Shown: positions 23,290 to 34,475 of the stretch, one piece after another
Numbering within the stretch: the first letter of the stretch is position 1
Layout of the letters: each line of letters starts with the position of its first letter
NCBI GenBank assembly: GCA_028826165.1
Contig: JAPDFW010000091.1
Location: 153,501-217,500 of the forward strand
Length of the DNA stretch: 64,000 nucleotides
Source of the DNA: Anaeramoeba ignava
Taxonomy: Eukaryota; Metamonada; Anaeramoebidae
Direction of reading: 5' to 3'
The notes under the pieces: generated by a model
The model's input: only the letters and a program-made list of their open reading frames with translations
Told to the model about the DNA's origin: nothing
The model's database searches: none
Made by a program: the position numbers and the translations under genes

Positions 23290-24940
23290 TTAGAAAAATT
23301 GAGTAAGATTTGGATCTGTTGTTAATTCTTGAATTGATTTAAGTTTTAAAATTGCCAATTCAAATCCTAATTGAGTTTTTTGAGATTTTTCAAGATTTTT
23401 TTGTAAATGAGATTCTAATTCATTATATTTATCTTTATTCCTTTCTCTTTCAGTTTTTAATCTATCAGCTAATTTTGAAATATGAGTTTGATTTGATTTA
23501 TTACATTCTTCAAAAACTCTTTTGATTTTATTCAGTTCTTCAACAATTTTTTTTTCCAATTTAGGATTCTCTTGTGATCTTATAATGGACTTAATTTTAT
23601 CAATGCTGTCATCCAAATCCATTTCAAATTCATCATTCGAAATGAGCAAAACACTTGACATTTGTGTTGATGTATCTTTTATTGGAATGTCTTGTATGTC
23701 TTGTTTTTCTTGCTTGTCTTGTTTGTCTTTTTTTTCTTGTTTTATCTCAATGTCTGAATTTTCAGTTGTTGATTTAAAGTCATCAACTGCAAAAGTGTCA
23801 AAGTCTTGTTGTGAATTTTCTGATTCATCTTTTGATAGTGTTTTTGCTTTATCTGCTACTGGTTTAATAAAAAAAGATGCTTCTTCTCCAAGATCAAATG
23901 TTTTTACAATATTTGGTCCAGAAACTGGTCTTGTATAACCTTGAAGAACAAATTTTCCGGCCCAATTTATTGGCGTTAACCAAACCTAAAAAAAAAACAA
24001 TCAAATTTTATTTTTTTTTTAATATTTTTTTTTTGGATTTTTTTTTGATCTTTTTTTATTTTTATTTAAATTATTTTTATCCCTTTATTTAATTTTTATT
24101 TTATTTTTATTTTATTTTTATTTTATTTGATCTTATTTGTTAATTTAATCCCCCTTTTATTTTTCAATTAAATTTTTCAATTAAATTTTTCAATTAGAGT
24201 TTTTAATTGTTTTTGATCATTGTATTTAATTTTTTGAAATTAAATTAAATTGAAATAATAGTTTTGAATAAAAAATTATTAGAATTAAAAAATAAAAAAA
24301 AAGTCAAAAAACAAACGTGACACCAAAACTCTTTTCCATTTAAATCAACATGAAGAAAGTCAAAATCATAAAAACCTTCAGGTGATCTTTGATCAAAAAA
24401 AAAAAAATGAAATGATTTAAAAAAATTAAAAAGAAGAGTGAGTTGTTTTTATGTTTTTATGTTTTTATGTTTTTATGTTTTTATGTTTTTATGTTTTTAT
24501 GTTTTTATGTTTTTATGTTTTTGTTTTTGTTTTGTTTTTGTTTTTATATTATTTTTGTTTTTGTTTTTGTTTTTGTTTTTGTTTTTAGATTTTTATGTTT
24601 TTGTTTTTTTAGATTAAAAGAAAAAAAAATTTTTCACTTTTCTTTTTTTAAAGTTCCACAAAACTTACTCAAAAGCAGTTTTAACAATAATAGGAGCAAC
24701 TTCTTTTGTGGGCATTTTAAAAAAAGGTTGATATTCAGCAGATAAACCAGGAGGGCCTCTTGAAACAATATCTTTCATATTTTTTGCTTTAAATGCTTTG
24801 ATCGCTGCTTTATTTGCAAATACAAAATTTGCTTTATCATTTGCTAATATAATCGGTTCAGAACATTCATTTATTAATCTTTTGTACTCTTTTGTTTGCT
24901 TTTTTGCTAGTTTTTTTTTTGCTGCATTTGCTTGTCCCAT
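23290..24940 (-). CDS. PAS-domain plus coiled-coil protein, copy E (divergent), three exons
   Basis: Exons 24940..24669, 24386..24317 and 23985..23290 join in phase to 345 residues. N-terminus MGQANAAKKKLAKKQ, then a complete PAS domain: EPIILANDKANFVFANKAAIKAF, FDFLHVDLNGKEFWCHVWLT and GKFVLQGYTRPV, the clearest PAS sequence of the family. The linker has KQDKQE-type charged repeats; the coiled coil (MDLDDSIDKIKSII...NLTQFF) is nearly the same as in copies A, C and D. An extra intron splits the PAS second half. The first donor is GTAAGT; the second is GTTTGT. The coiled coil is far better conserved between copies than the PAS half, which suggests a shared partner and different inputs. Confidence 0.8.
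24440..24612 (-). repeat. ATGTTTTT octamer and GTTTTT hexamer repeat in PAS copy E intron 1
   Basis: About ten copies of the 8-bp unit ATGTTTTT pass into GTTTTT hexamers. The open frame over it (MFLCFYVFMFLCF type) is a repeat artefact. Confidence 0.8.
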
Positions 24941-25389
24941 TTTTTTTTATTTTAAAATTTTTAAATAAATTTTTTGGATCGAAAAAAAAAAAATGAAAAA
25001 AAAAAAAAAAAAAATAAAAATAAAATAATGTTTGAAAAGTCAAAAAAAAAAAAACAAATCATTCTTGTTTCTTCTTTAAAAAATATTATAAATTTTCTAT
25101 TTATCTTTTTATTAAATTGATCATTAGATCTAATAATTGAATTTTTAATTAAAATTTAAATGAAAAATAAAAAAAAGAAAATTTTACTTATTTTTTTTTT
25201 TAATCCCTTTTACACGTAATAATCCTATTTTTTCTTTTTTTTAATTAATAAAAAAAGAATCTAAATTAAATTTTTTAATTGAAAAAAAATTTTGAGTTTT
25301 TTTTTTTTCTCCATTTTTTTTTCTCCATTTTTTCTTTTAATTTGTTTTTTTAAAATTCATTTTTTTTCTTTCTTATATATTTTGTCTAT
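24941..25389. other. Divergent intergenic region between PAS copy E and the syntaxin gene
   Basis: T- and A-rich, with TTTCATTTTTTT-type elements facing both genes: AAAAAAATGAAAAAAA near 24985-25000 (read on the minus strand) and TTCATTTTTTTTC near 25358 (plus). Promoters of both genes are inferred here. Confidence 0.4.
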
Positions 25390-28300
25390 ATGTCTTTTCA
25401 AGAAATAAATGAGTAAAATTTAAATTAAAATCAATTCAAAAAATTAAAATTAAAATTAAAATTTTAAATTAAAATTTAAAGTGAAAATGAATTATTAATT
25501 CGAAATATCAAACAACTTTATAAAAGATGGGAAGATCTTTATTCTTTTTCAAATACAAAAAATACAGAAGAATTAAATTATATTAAACATCAAATTGATA
25601 CTGAATTAAATAGTTTAGAAGAAAATTTAACGCAAAAAAATGATTTTATTTTAAGTTTAGAAATGAATTTTGAAAATTATACTTTAAATTCACAAGAATT
25701 ACAACCTCAAAAAAAAGTATATTTAATAACCAATATTATTTTAAATTTCAAAATAAATTTCAAAACAAATTTAATAATAAATTAATAATAAATTTAATAA
25801 CAAATTTCAAAACACATTTCAAAACAAATTTAAAAACAATTTTAACAACAAATTTAAAAACAATTTTAACAACAAATTTAAAAACAAATTTCATAATAAA
25901 TTTAATAACAAATTTAATAATAAATTTAATAATAAATTTAATAATAAATTTAACAATAAATTTAATAACAAATTTAAAAATAATTTTAATAATAAATTTA
26001 AAAACAAATTTAACAACAAATTTAATAATAAATTTAATAATAAATTTAATAATAAATTTAATAACAAATTTAATAATAAATTTAACAGTAAATTTAAAAA
26101 CAATTTTAATAATAAATTTAATAATAAATTTAACAATAAATTTAATAATAAATTTAATAATAAATTTAATAATAAATTTCAAAAACAAATTTCAAAACAA
26201 ATTTCAAAACAATTTTCAAAAACAAATTTAATAATAAATTTAAAATAAATTTAATAATAAATTTAAAAATAAATTTAATAATAAATTTAAAAATAAATTT
26301 AATAATAAATTTAATAATAAATTTAATAATAAATTTAACAACAAATTTAATAATAAATTTAACAACAAATTTCAAAACAAATTTAATAACAAATTTAACA
26401 ATAAATTTAACAATAAATTTAAAAACACGTTTAATAACAAATTTAATAATAAATTTAACAATAAATTTAACAATAATTTTAATAACAAATTTAATAATAA
26501 ATTTAATAATAAATTTAATAATAAATTTAATAACAAATTTAATAATAAATTTAACAATAAATTTAATAACAAATTTAATAATAAATTTAATAACAAATTT
26601 AATAATAAATTTAACAATAAATTTAATAACAAATTTAATAATAAATTTAACAATAAATTTAACAATAATTTTAATAACAAATTTAATAATAAATTTAATA
26701 ATAAATTTAATAATAAATTTAAAAACAAATTTCAAAAACAAATTTAACAACAAATTTAATAACAAATTTAATAATAAATTTAACAACAATTTTCAAAACA
26801 AATTTAATAATAAATTTAAAAATAAATTTAAAAACAAATTTAAAAACAAATTTAAAAACAATTTTAATAATAAATTTAATAATAAATTTAAAAACAAATT
26901 TAATAATAAATTTAAAAATAAATTTAATAATAAATTTAAAAACAAATTTCAAAAACAAATTTCAAAACAAATTTAATAATAAATTTAAAAATAATTTTAA
27001 TAATAAATTTAACAACAAATTTAATAACAAATTTAATAACAATTTTAAAAACAAATTTAATAACAAATTTAAAAACAAATTTAATAATAAATTTAATAAT
27101 AAATTTAATAACAAATTTAAAAGAAATTTAAAAACAAATTTAATAACAAATTTAATAACAATTTTAATAATAAATTTAATAATAATTTTAATAACAAATT
27201 TTGAAATAATTTTAATAATTTTAATAATAAATTTAATAACAAATTTAAAAACAATTTTCAAAACAAATTTCAAAACAAATTTAATAATAAATTAAATAAT
27301 AAATTTAATAACAAATTTTAACAATAAATTTAATAATAAATTTAATAATAAATTTAATAATAAATTTAATAACAATTTTAATAATAAATTTAATAATAAA
27401 TTTAAAAACAAATTTCAAAACAAATTTAATAATAAATTTCATAATAAATTTAATAATAATTTTAATAATAAATTTAAAAACAAATTTAATAATAAATTTC
27501 AAAACAAATTTAAAAATAAATTTAACAACAAATTTCAAAACAAATTTAATAACAAATTTATTAACAAATTTAAAAACAAATTTCAAAACAAATTTAAAAA
27601 CAATTTTAACAACAAATTTAAAAACAAATTTCAAAACAATTTTAATAATAAATTTAACAACAAATTTATAAATAAATTTAATAACAAATTTAATAATAAA
27701 TTTAACAACAAATTTAATAACAAATTTAATAAATTTTGAAATAATTTTAATAATAAATTTAATAATAAATTTATAAATAAATTTAACAACAATTTTCAAA
27801 ATAAATTTAACAACAATTTTCAAAACAAATTTAATAATAATTTTCAAAATAAATTTAATAATAAATTTAATAACAAATTTAATAATAAATTTAATAATAA
27901 ATTTAATAATAAATTTAAAAACAAATTTATAAATAAATTTAACAATAAATTTAATAACAAATTTCAAAACAAATTTAAAAACAAATTTAATAACAAATTT
28001 AAAAACACGTTTTTTCTTCCAAAAGTTTATTCAAAATGGTTTTGAGTTTATTCATAAAATTCAACATAAAATGAGCAACCAAATTACAAATAAAATAAGA
28101 GATGAAAACAAAAAGAACAAAATACTTTCTATTCAAGATAAACCTGCTTTAGTAAAATTTAGACTGAAAATTTTAATTGAAATAATTTTAATTTTAATTT
28201 TAATTTTAATTTCAATTTTAATTTTAATTTCAAATTCAAATTGGAATTTTTTAGATGAATGGAAAAAAAGTAAAAATAATTGGTTTTGAAGAAGAAATAA

Positions 28301-28927
28301 TTCAAAAACAAAACCAAAATCAAAATGAAAATGAAAATCAAACAGGAAATCAAGTTCAAGAAAAAGTATTAAATGAAAAAATTTTAATCAAAAAAAAAAT
28401 ATAATTTTTGAATTAAAATTTTGAATTCAAAAAAAAAAATGAATAGATTTTATTAGAACAACAAAATAAAACATTAGAAGATTTATCACAAAGAATTCAA
28501 AATATTGGAGATCGAGGATTACAAATTTCTGATGAATTATCTCAACAAATTTCACTTATAAATGATTATGATAATGAAACTGCTGCTGTAAATGAAAAAA
28601 TGATTCGAGTAAACAAAACTTTATCAAAATTTATTTATGGCAATCCTTGTAATTAATTCATTTTAAATTTTTTATCCGATTTTTAAATTTTAATTTTAAT
28701 TTTAAAATGAATTTTAATTATAATTTTAATTTTAATTTTAATTATAATTTTAATTTTAATTTTAATTTTAATTTTAATTTTAATTTAATTTTAATTTCAA
28801 TTTTAAAATTAATTTCAAAATGAATTTTAATTTTAATTTTAATTTAGGTTGTTGTAAATTCTGCTTGATTTCTTTTTTGTTAATACTTTTAGGATTGTTT
28901 CTTTTACTTATTTTTTTATTTAAATAG
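25390..28927 (+). CDS. Syntaxin-6/10/61-like Qc-SNARE, six exons
   Basis: Exons 25390..25412, 25482..25716, 28026..28151, 28255..28365, 28447..28648 and 28848..28927 all join in phase to 258 residues. The N-terminal part (LYKRWEDLYSFSNT..ELNYIKHQI, then SQELQPQKKFIQNGFEFIHKI) corresponds to the syntaxin-6 N-terminal helical bundle (LFQRWTEL...IRKAFITSTRQVV). A Qc SNARE motif runs from LEDLSQRIQNIG through DELSQQISLINDYDNE to LSKF, with the zero-layer glutamine in SQQ. A Cys cluster (PCCCKFC) precedes a C-terminal membrane anchor of Leu/Ile/Phe. It is expected at the trans-Golgi or endosomes. Intron 2 is 2309 bp of simple repeat. ATG chosen because MSFQEIND.. parallels MSMEDPF. Confidence 0.85.
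25717..28025 (+). repeat. 2.3-kb intron of AATTTAATAATAA / AATTTAACAACAA units
   Basis: Imperfect 9-12 bp units mixing AATAAT, AACAAC and AAAAAC between AAATTT blocks. Two reverse frames stay open for over 200 codons only because the repeat lacks stops; the products are FIIKFIIK and LLLNLLLN runs, not proteins. Confidence 0.9.
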
Positions 28928-29052
28928 ATTAAAATCAAAACAAAATCAAAAGAAAATTTTTTTTTTGATTTTTCATTTTTGAAATTATTTTTAAAAAAAG
29001 TGAAAAAAAAAGAACAACAAAAAAAATATCTTTTCAAATTTCAAAAGAAAAT

Positions 29053-29895
29053 TTAATTCGTTTCATTTTGATTTTGAAAAAAAGATTGATAACGATCTCT
29101 ATCTTTTATAGAAGGTGAATGTTCAAAATCAATTTCAGAAACTGGAATTTTGCGACCAGATTTAAGTCTCATTTGATGAGTTAATGGACTTTCTTTATTT
29201 TTTTCTTCTTCTTGAATAGCTTCAACAATTGGTCTTAAAATTCTTCTCTATTTTAATATTAATTTTGATTTTAATTTTATAAATGAATTTTATAAATGAA
29301 TTTTAATTTTAATTTTAATTTTAATTTTGATTTTAATTTTAATTTTAATTTTAATTTTAATTTTAATTTTAATTTTAATTTTAATTTTAATTTTAATTTT
29401 AATTTTAATTTTAATTTTAATTTTAATTTTAAATTTTAATTTTAATTTTGATTTTAATTATAATTTTAAATTTTAATTTTAATTTTAATTTTAATTTTAA
29501 TTTAAATTTTAATTTTAATTTTAATTTTAATTTTAATCTTAATTTTAATTTTAATTTTAATTTTAATTTAAATTTAAATTTTAATTTTAATTTTAATTTT
29601 AATTTTAATTTTAATTTTAATTTTAATTTTAATTTAAATTGAAATAAAGAAAATTTACTCTTGCGTTAATAAAAAAATGATTAACTTGATCAAGATTCAT
29701 ATTCGCTTTTTCACAAAGTTCTTGTTTTTCTTTCTTTGAAGGATAAGGATTTTGAATGTTATAAAAAAGCCAAATTAAAAGTATTCTTTTACTTTCAGTT
29801 GGAAGAAGAAGTGCTTGTGGATCTTTTTCAAGTTTATATGTTTCAATTTTTCTTTTAGATTTTGAACGTGTTGTAATTTTTTCTTTGTTAGACAT
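29053..29895 (-). CDS. TALE-class homeodomain protein, two exons
   Basis: Exons 29895..29659 and 29247..29053 (phase 0, intron 411 bp of AAAATT on the sense strand) give 143 residues. The homeodomain spans about residues 30-90. Helix 1 is followed by the three-residue loop extension in NPYPSKKEKQEL, and the recognition helix reads VNHFFINARRRIL. The family consensus is NWFxNxRRR; here the near-invariant tryptophan is phenylalanine, while N and RRR are kept. A basic N-terminus (TRSKSKRK) may act as nuclear signal. It probably binds DNA as a transcription factor, related to KNOX/Meis-like proteins; target genes unknown. TTTCATTTTT elements lie just upstream. Confidence 0.85.
29248..29658 (-). 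repeat. Homeodomain gene intron, (AATTTT)n
   Basis: About 400 bp of AATTTT hexamers on the plus strand, beginning near 29270 with two AATTTTATAAATG units. Confidence 0.85.
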
Positions 29896-30119
29896 TACAA
29901 AAATAATATTAAAAAAATGAAAAAAAATGAAAAATGAAAAATAAAAAATAATTTTTTTTAATTAAAAAGTTTTTGTTTTTCTTTGTTGTTTTTTTTTTTT
30001 TTGACTTGATCAGAATTTTGTTTTTAATCAAATTGTTTATAAATTTTGTTTTGTTTTTATTTTTTTGTTTTTCTTTTATTAAAATTTATTTGATTTATAA
30101 TATAAAAAAAAAGTGTTGA
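29896..30119. promoter_or_regulatory. Upstream region of the homeodomain gene
   Basis: AAAAAAATGAAAAAAAATGAAAAATG around 29914-29940, i.e. repeated TTTTTCATTTTT on the sense strand, the element found before most genes in this window. Otherwise A/T runs. Confidence 0.35.
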
Positions 30120-30411
30120 AAAAAGCAAAATAATTTTAAATTGAAATTGATTTAGAAATTGATTTATAAATTGAAATTGATTTAGAAATTGATTTAGAAA
30201 TTGATTTAGAAATTGATTTATAAATTGATTTATAAATTGATTTATAAATTGATTTAGAAATTGATTTAGAAATTGATTTAGAAATTGATTTAGAAATTGA
30301 AATTGATTTATAAATTGATTTATAAATTGATTTTGATTTATAAATTGATTTAGAAATTGATTTTGAAATTGATTTTGAAATTGATTTTGAAATTGATTTT
30401 GAAATTGATTT
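30120..30411. repeat. GAAATTGATTTA 12-mer repeat
   Basis: About 24 units of AAATTGATTTA(G/T)-type 11-12 bp sequence directly after the stop of the GPR180-like gene. The minus-strand frame through it (NQFLNQFINQF) would extend a Gln/Asn/Phe tail only in another frame, so it is taken as intergenic. Confidence 0.75.
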
Positions 30412-33208
30412 TTAATTTGAATCTTCATTATCATCTTCATAATTATCATTTCCATTATCATCTTCATAATTATCATTTCCATTATCATCTTCATAATTAT
30501 CATTTTCATTTTCATTTTCATTTCCATTATCATCTTCATAATTTTCATTTTCATTCCCATTTCCAATTTCAATTAGATTATCATTTTCATTTTCATTTTC
30601 ATTTCCATTTTCATTATTTTCATCATTTCCAATTTCAATTAGATTATCATTTTCATTTTGATTTTCATTTTCATTTTGGTTTTGATTTTCATTTTCATTT
30701 TGATTTTCTTTTGAATTTTGATTTTGATTTTGATTTTGATTTTCATTTAAATTTTCTTCAATTCCAAATAATCGATCTGGATCTAGAACTGATCCACGAT
30801 TATCATCATCTAAATCATCTAATTTACCAAATCTTTTCATGAAAGGAATTTTTGATTTATTTTTTTTGACAGGAATTTTCAAATAATTTTGAGTTTCATT
30901 TGAAGAAATTGTACTATAACTAAATAAACTAAAAGCAAGAAAATCACAAATAAACACCATAATTGTAACCATTTTCTGACGAGAAAAAGGAGAAACCAAA
31001 GTTCCAAGAAGAACAAAAAAAGGAAGTGATAAAAACCAAATCGAATATATAATTCTGAAAGTGGAAAAAAATTTTTTCTTTTGTGGATCATTTGTTGATT
31101 GAATTGTTTTTTGAAACGAAGTAAGAAACCAAATGAATATTAAAATGTGAATCAATATCACAATTGCTCCTGCAGTTGTTTCAAAGTAATAAATAGAATT
31201 TTCAGGTTTAAATGTAACAAAAGCAAAACATTGTGAAATGATATAAATAATTGATGAAATGAAAAATATTATGAATATTTTTCCTCTATTTTGTAAAATT
31301 ATTTGTGAAATTGTCCATCCTTTTGAAACAAGAATTAAAATAAATGCAAATATCAAAATTCCTGCTGTTTGTGTAACTAAGGGTATATAAAATAGTATAA
31401 AAGTTACTTTAATTTTTGAATTTGGATTGTTTTTTTTTTTTGTATAATAAATACCTTCTCCAAAAATCTAAAATTGAATAAAAATATTAAATAAAAATAA
31501 TTGAATAAAAAGTGGAACAAAATTTTTTTGAATTGATTAAAAAAAAATTCTTACACTTATTCCAACTAAACTTTTTCCTTGTGATGCGAAATTAATCAAA
31601 TAAACTGTTACAAAAAGTATTCCAAGAGTTTTTAAAATAAGAGCAAGAAGAAAGAATCGATTTAACTTTTTTAAATAAACAAACAAGAATAGAAATAAAA
31701 TCTAAAAATCTTTTTTAAGAAATAAATTTACTGGATAAAATGTTTGAATTGAAATCATTTTTCCTGATTGAAAAATTTGAAATCCAGTTAAAATTATAAA
31801 AAAACATAAAAAAACCATATTCAAAGGTAATAATCCTAAAGCAAAAAAAAAAAGTGGAACAAATATAAAATTTTAAATAAATATTTTAAATAAAAATAAA
31901 TATAAAGGTTATATTTGAAATTTAAGAAGAAAAACCTTGTTCCTCGCATGAAAATTCTCTAATCCATGGAGATGAACCAGTATTCCAAATGTGAAAATTT
32001 TGAATAAAAGCATCAATATTATTATGATCACAATCAGAAATTGTCAAATAAAAGAAATATTGTTTTTCTTGTTTTGGAATAACTGAAAAATTTTGTTTTG
32101 AATTAGTTATTATACTATTTGAATATGATTGAGAGATTTTTTGGGAACAAGAAGGATTTTTTTGATTATTAAAAATCTATTTTTATTTTTTATCCGATTT
32201 TGATTTTAATTTTATAAATGAATTTTGATTTTGATTTTGATTTTGATTTTGATTTTGATTTTGATTTTGATTTTATAAATGAATTTTAATTTTCATTTTA
32301 ATTTTAATTTTCATTTTGATTTTGATTTTAATTTTGATTTTAATTTTCATTTTGATTTTGATTTTGATTTTGATTTTGATTTTTAATTTTAATTTTGATT
32401 TTAATTTTCATTTTGATTTTGATTTTGATTTTGATTTTGATTTTTAATTTTAATTTTGATTTTAATTTTGATTTTGATTTTATAAATGAATTTTAATTTT
32501 GATTTTTAATTTTAATTTTTGTTTAAAATTTTTTTGACTTTCAAAACAAAATCTTTTGATATAAAATTTTATTTTAATTTTAATTTTAATTTTGATTTTG
32601 ATTTTAATTTTAATTTTGATTTTGTTTTTGTTTTTCATTTTGATTTTGATTTTAATTTTAATTTTGATTTTAATTTTAATTTTAATTTGGATTTTAATTT
32701 TAATTTTGATTTTAATTTTAATTTTTATTTTTTATCCGATTTTAATTTTGATTTTAATTTTTAATTTTAATTTTGATTTTAATTTTGATTTTAATTTTGA
32801 TTTTAATTTTAATTTTAATTTTAATTTTAATTTTGATTTTAATTTTGATTTTGATTTTGATTTTGATTTTGATTTTAATTTTGTAATTTTTCTTCTACTT
32901 GTGAAAAATATTTTCCAGAACTTTGATAAAATGAAAGTGTTAAATTATTTTCTGTATCTAAATTCCAAGTAACATTTCCTTGATCTTAATTAAAAAAAAT
33001 AAGCAAAAAATTGTGAAAAAATTTGTTAAAAAATCAATAACAAATTTCTAATTTTCTATTTAAAATTTTTTTAGTTTTTACTTTCAAAACAAAATCTTGT
33101 TAAAAATACAAAATTATTATCATTATTAATTTGTCCAATAAATTTAACTGAAGAAACTTTAAAAAAAAGAAGAAAAAAAATAAGAAAAAAAGAAGTAAAC
33201 CGGATCAT
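30412..33208 (-). CDS. GPR180/TMEM145-family (intimal thickness receptor-like) seven-helix membrane protein, seven exons
   Basis: Exons 33208..33082, 32984..32899, 32176..31936, 31835..31732, 31701..31555, 31467..31455 and 31376..30412 join in phase to 560 residues. It begins with a signal peptide (MIRFTSFFLIFFLLFF), then a lumenal domain with paired cysteines (FCFENQGNVTW, SDCDHNN, EFSCEEQG), then about seven hydrophobic helices including the family signature AGILIFAFILILVSKGWTI. The cytosolic tail has DLDDDNRG followed by a long Asn/Glu/Asp-rich repeat (NENENDN, YEDDNGN). Exon 6 is only 13 bp (ATTTTTGGAGAAG) but is required to restore IFGEVTQTAG. The family has roles in surface signalling or trafficking; the ligand here is unknown. 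Confidence 0.8.
32177..32898 (-). repeat. GPR180-like gene intron 2 with (GATTTT)/(AATTTT) repeats
   Basis: 722 bp of GATTTT, AATTTT and CATTTT hexamers on the plus strand with several TTTATAAATGAATTTT blocks. The 32519..32972 frames over it are repeat artefacts apart from the exon at 32899..32984. Confidence 0.8.
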
Positions 33209-33343
33209 AAAATGAAAAAGATGAAAAATGAAAAATGAAAAATGAAAAATGAAAGAAAAAAAAATTTATTTCAATCTATTTTTTCATTTAAATTCTAATT
33301 TGGAAATTGGATTTAAATTTTAATTTTAATTTTGATTTTGATT

Positions 33344-34345
33344 TTAATTTTGATTTTGATTTTGATTTTTATTTTGATTTTGATTTTGATTTTGATTTTC
33401 ATTTTCATTTTCATTTTCATTTTCATTTAAATTTTCATTTTGATTTTGTTTTAAATTTTGATTCTCTTTTAAATTTTGATCTTTTTTGACTTTTGCTCCT
33501 TTTCTTAACGGAATAGCTTTAATCAAAGCTTGAGACCAATCTTTACAATTAATATAATTCAAAATAATAGAAAAAACTTGGTCGACAGTTAAAACTTTCC
33601 TTGATCTCATTGAAAGATATTGATCAATAGGTAATTTAGCAGTTTTTATTCCAATTTTTTTAGCTTCTTCATAAGTTAAACCTTTTAGCCTATTATGATC
33701 AACTAATCCACCAATAATATACACTTTGTCTTCATAAATTTCATCCAAAACTTCTTCTGATTCTGATGTTAAATAAATAATTTCATCTTTCTTAAATATT
33801 TCTTGATATTTTTTTTCATCATAAAAAATTCGCCAATTTAAAAATCCATTTGTTGATTCAAGTTTTGCTTTTGTCCTCCCAATTAACCCCGCGAGATATA
33901 ATTTTATTGGCTTTTCCGCTTTGTTGTTTGCTCCATAACACATGTTGATTTGATTTGTTAATTTCTTAATTTCAAAAACACTCATCAATTCGTCAAAACT
34001 GCAATCAATTACAATTCGGAAATTTGAAAGTGGAATTTTTTTCCGATTTTTTCTGGATATTTTACGAGGTAATTTTTCATCCTCAATTTGACTCCCTTTT
34101 TCTTCGTGATCTTGTTTGTCTTTTTTTGTGGGAGTTGTTGTATTTTGTTGTTCTTTTTGTTGATTTTCATTTTGGATTTTTTTGGATTGATTTTTTTTTC
34201 TTTTTTTCTTTTCTTTTTGTTTTTGTTTTTGAAATTGAATTTTTTCTAACTTTTTAATTGCATGTTTTGATAAAGATTTACTATCATTTGAAGATAACCA
34301 ATTTGGAAGAGAAAAATTATTATTATTTTTATTATTATTTTGCAT
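33344..34345 (-). CDS. TRM10: tRNA (guanine/adenine-9 N1)-methyltransferase, Trm10 family
   Basis: Single exon, 333 residues. A basic low-complexity N-terminus (KQKEKKKRKKNQSKK) is followed by the Trm10 SPOUT domain: FRIVIDCSFDELMS, YLTSESEEVL, YIIGGLVDHNRLKGLT, AKLPIDQYLSMRSRKVLTVDQVF. The VDHNR aspartate matches the proposed catalytic residue in yeast Trm10. The C-terminus is a NENQNQ tail. The enzyme uses S-adenosylmethionine to methylate N1 of purine 9 in tRNAs, in the nucleus or cytosol; which purine cannot be told from sequence. Upstream on the sense strand are two TTTTTTCATTTTT elements (34360-34380). Divergent from the CoA-transferase gene. Confidence 0.92.
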   Translation of the reverse strand: MQNNNKNNNNFSLPNWLSSNDSKSLSKHAIKKLEKIQFQKQKQKEKKKRKKNQSKKIQNENQQKEQQNTTTPTKKDKQDHEEKGSQIEDEKLPRKISRKNRKKIPLSNFRIVIDCSFDELMSVFEIKKLTNQINMCYGANNKAEKPIKLYLAGLIGRTKAKLESTNGFLNWRIFYDEKKYQEIFKKDEIIYLTSESEEVLDEIYEDKVYIIGGLVDHNRLKGLTYEEAKKIGIKTAKLPIDQYLSMRSRKVLTVDQVFSIILNYINCKDWSQALIKAIPLRKGAKVKKDQNLKENQNLKQNQNENLNENENENENENQNQNQNQNKNQNQNQN

Positions 34346-34475
34346 TATTTTAAATTAAAAATGAAAAAAAAAATGAAAAAAAAAATAATTAGTAATTCTT
34401 ATGAAAAAAGCAAAAAAAAAAAATAAAAAAATTTTGATTTAATTTTTTTGATTTAATTTGATTTATTTTTCCCTT

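Noticed and set aside
25760-27967. Long minus-strand open frames with FIIKFIIK or LLLNLLLN products
   Set aside because: They arise from a stop-free repeat in the syntaxin intron; phase-matched exons flank it on the plus strand.
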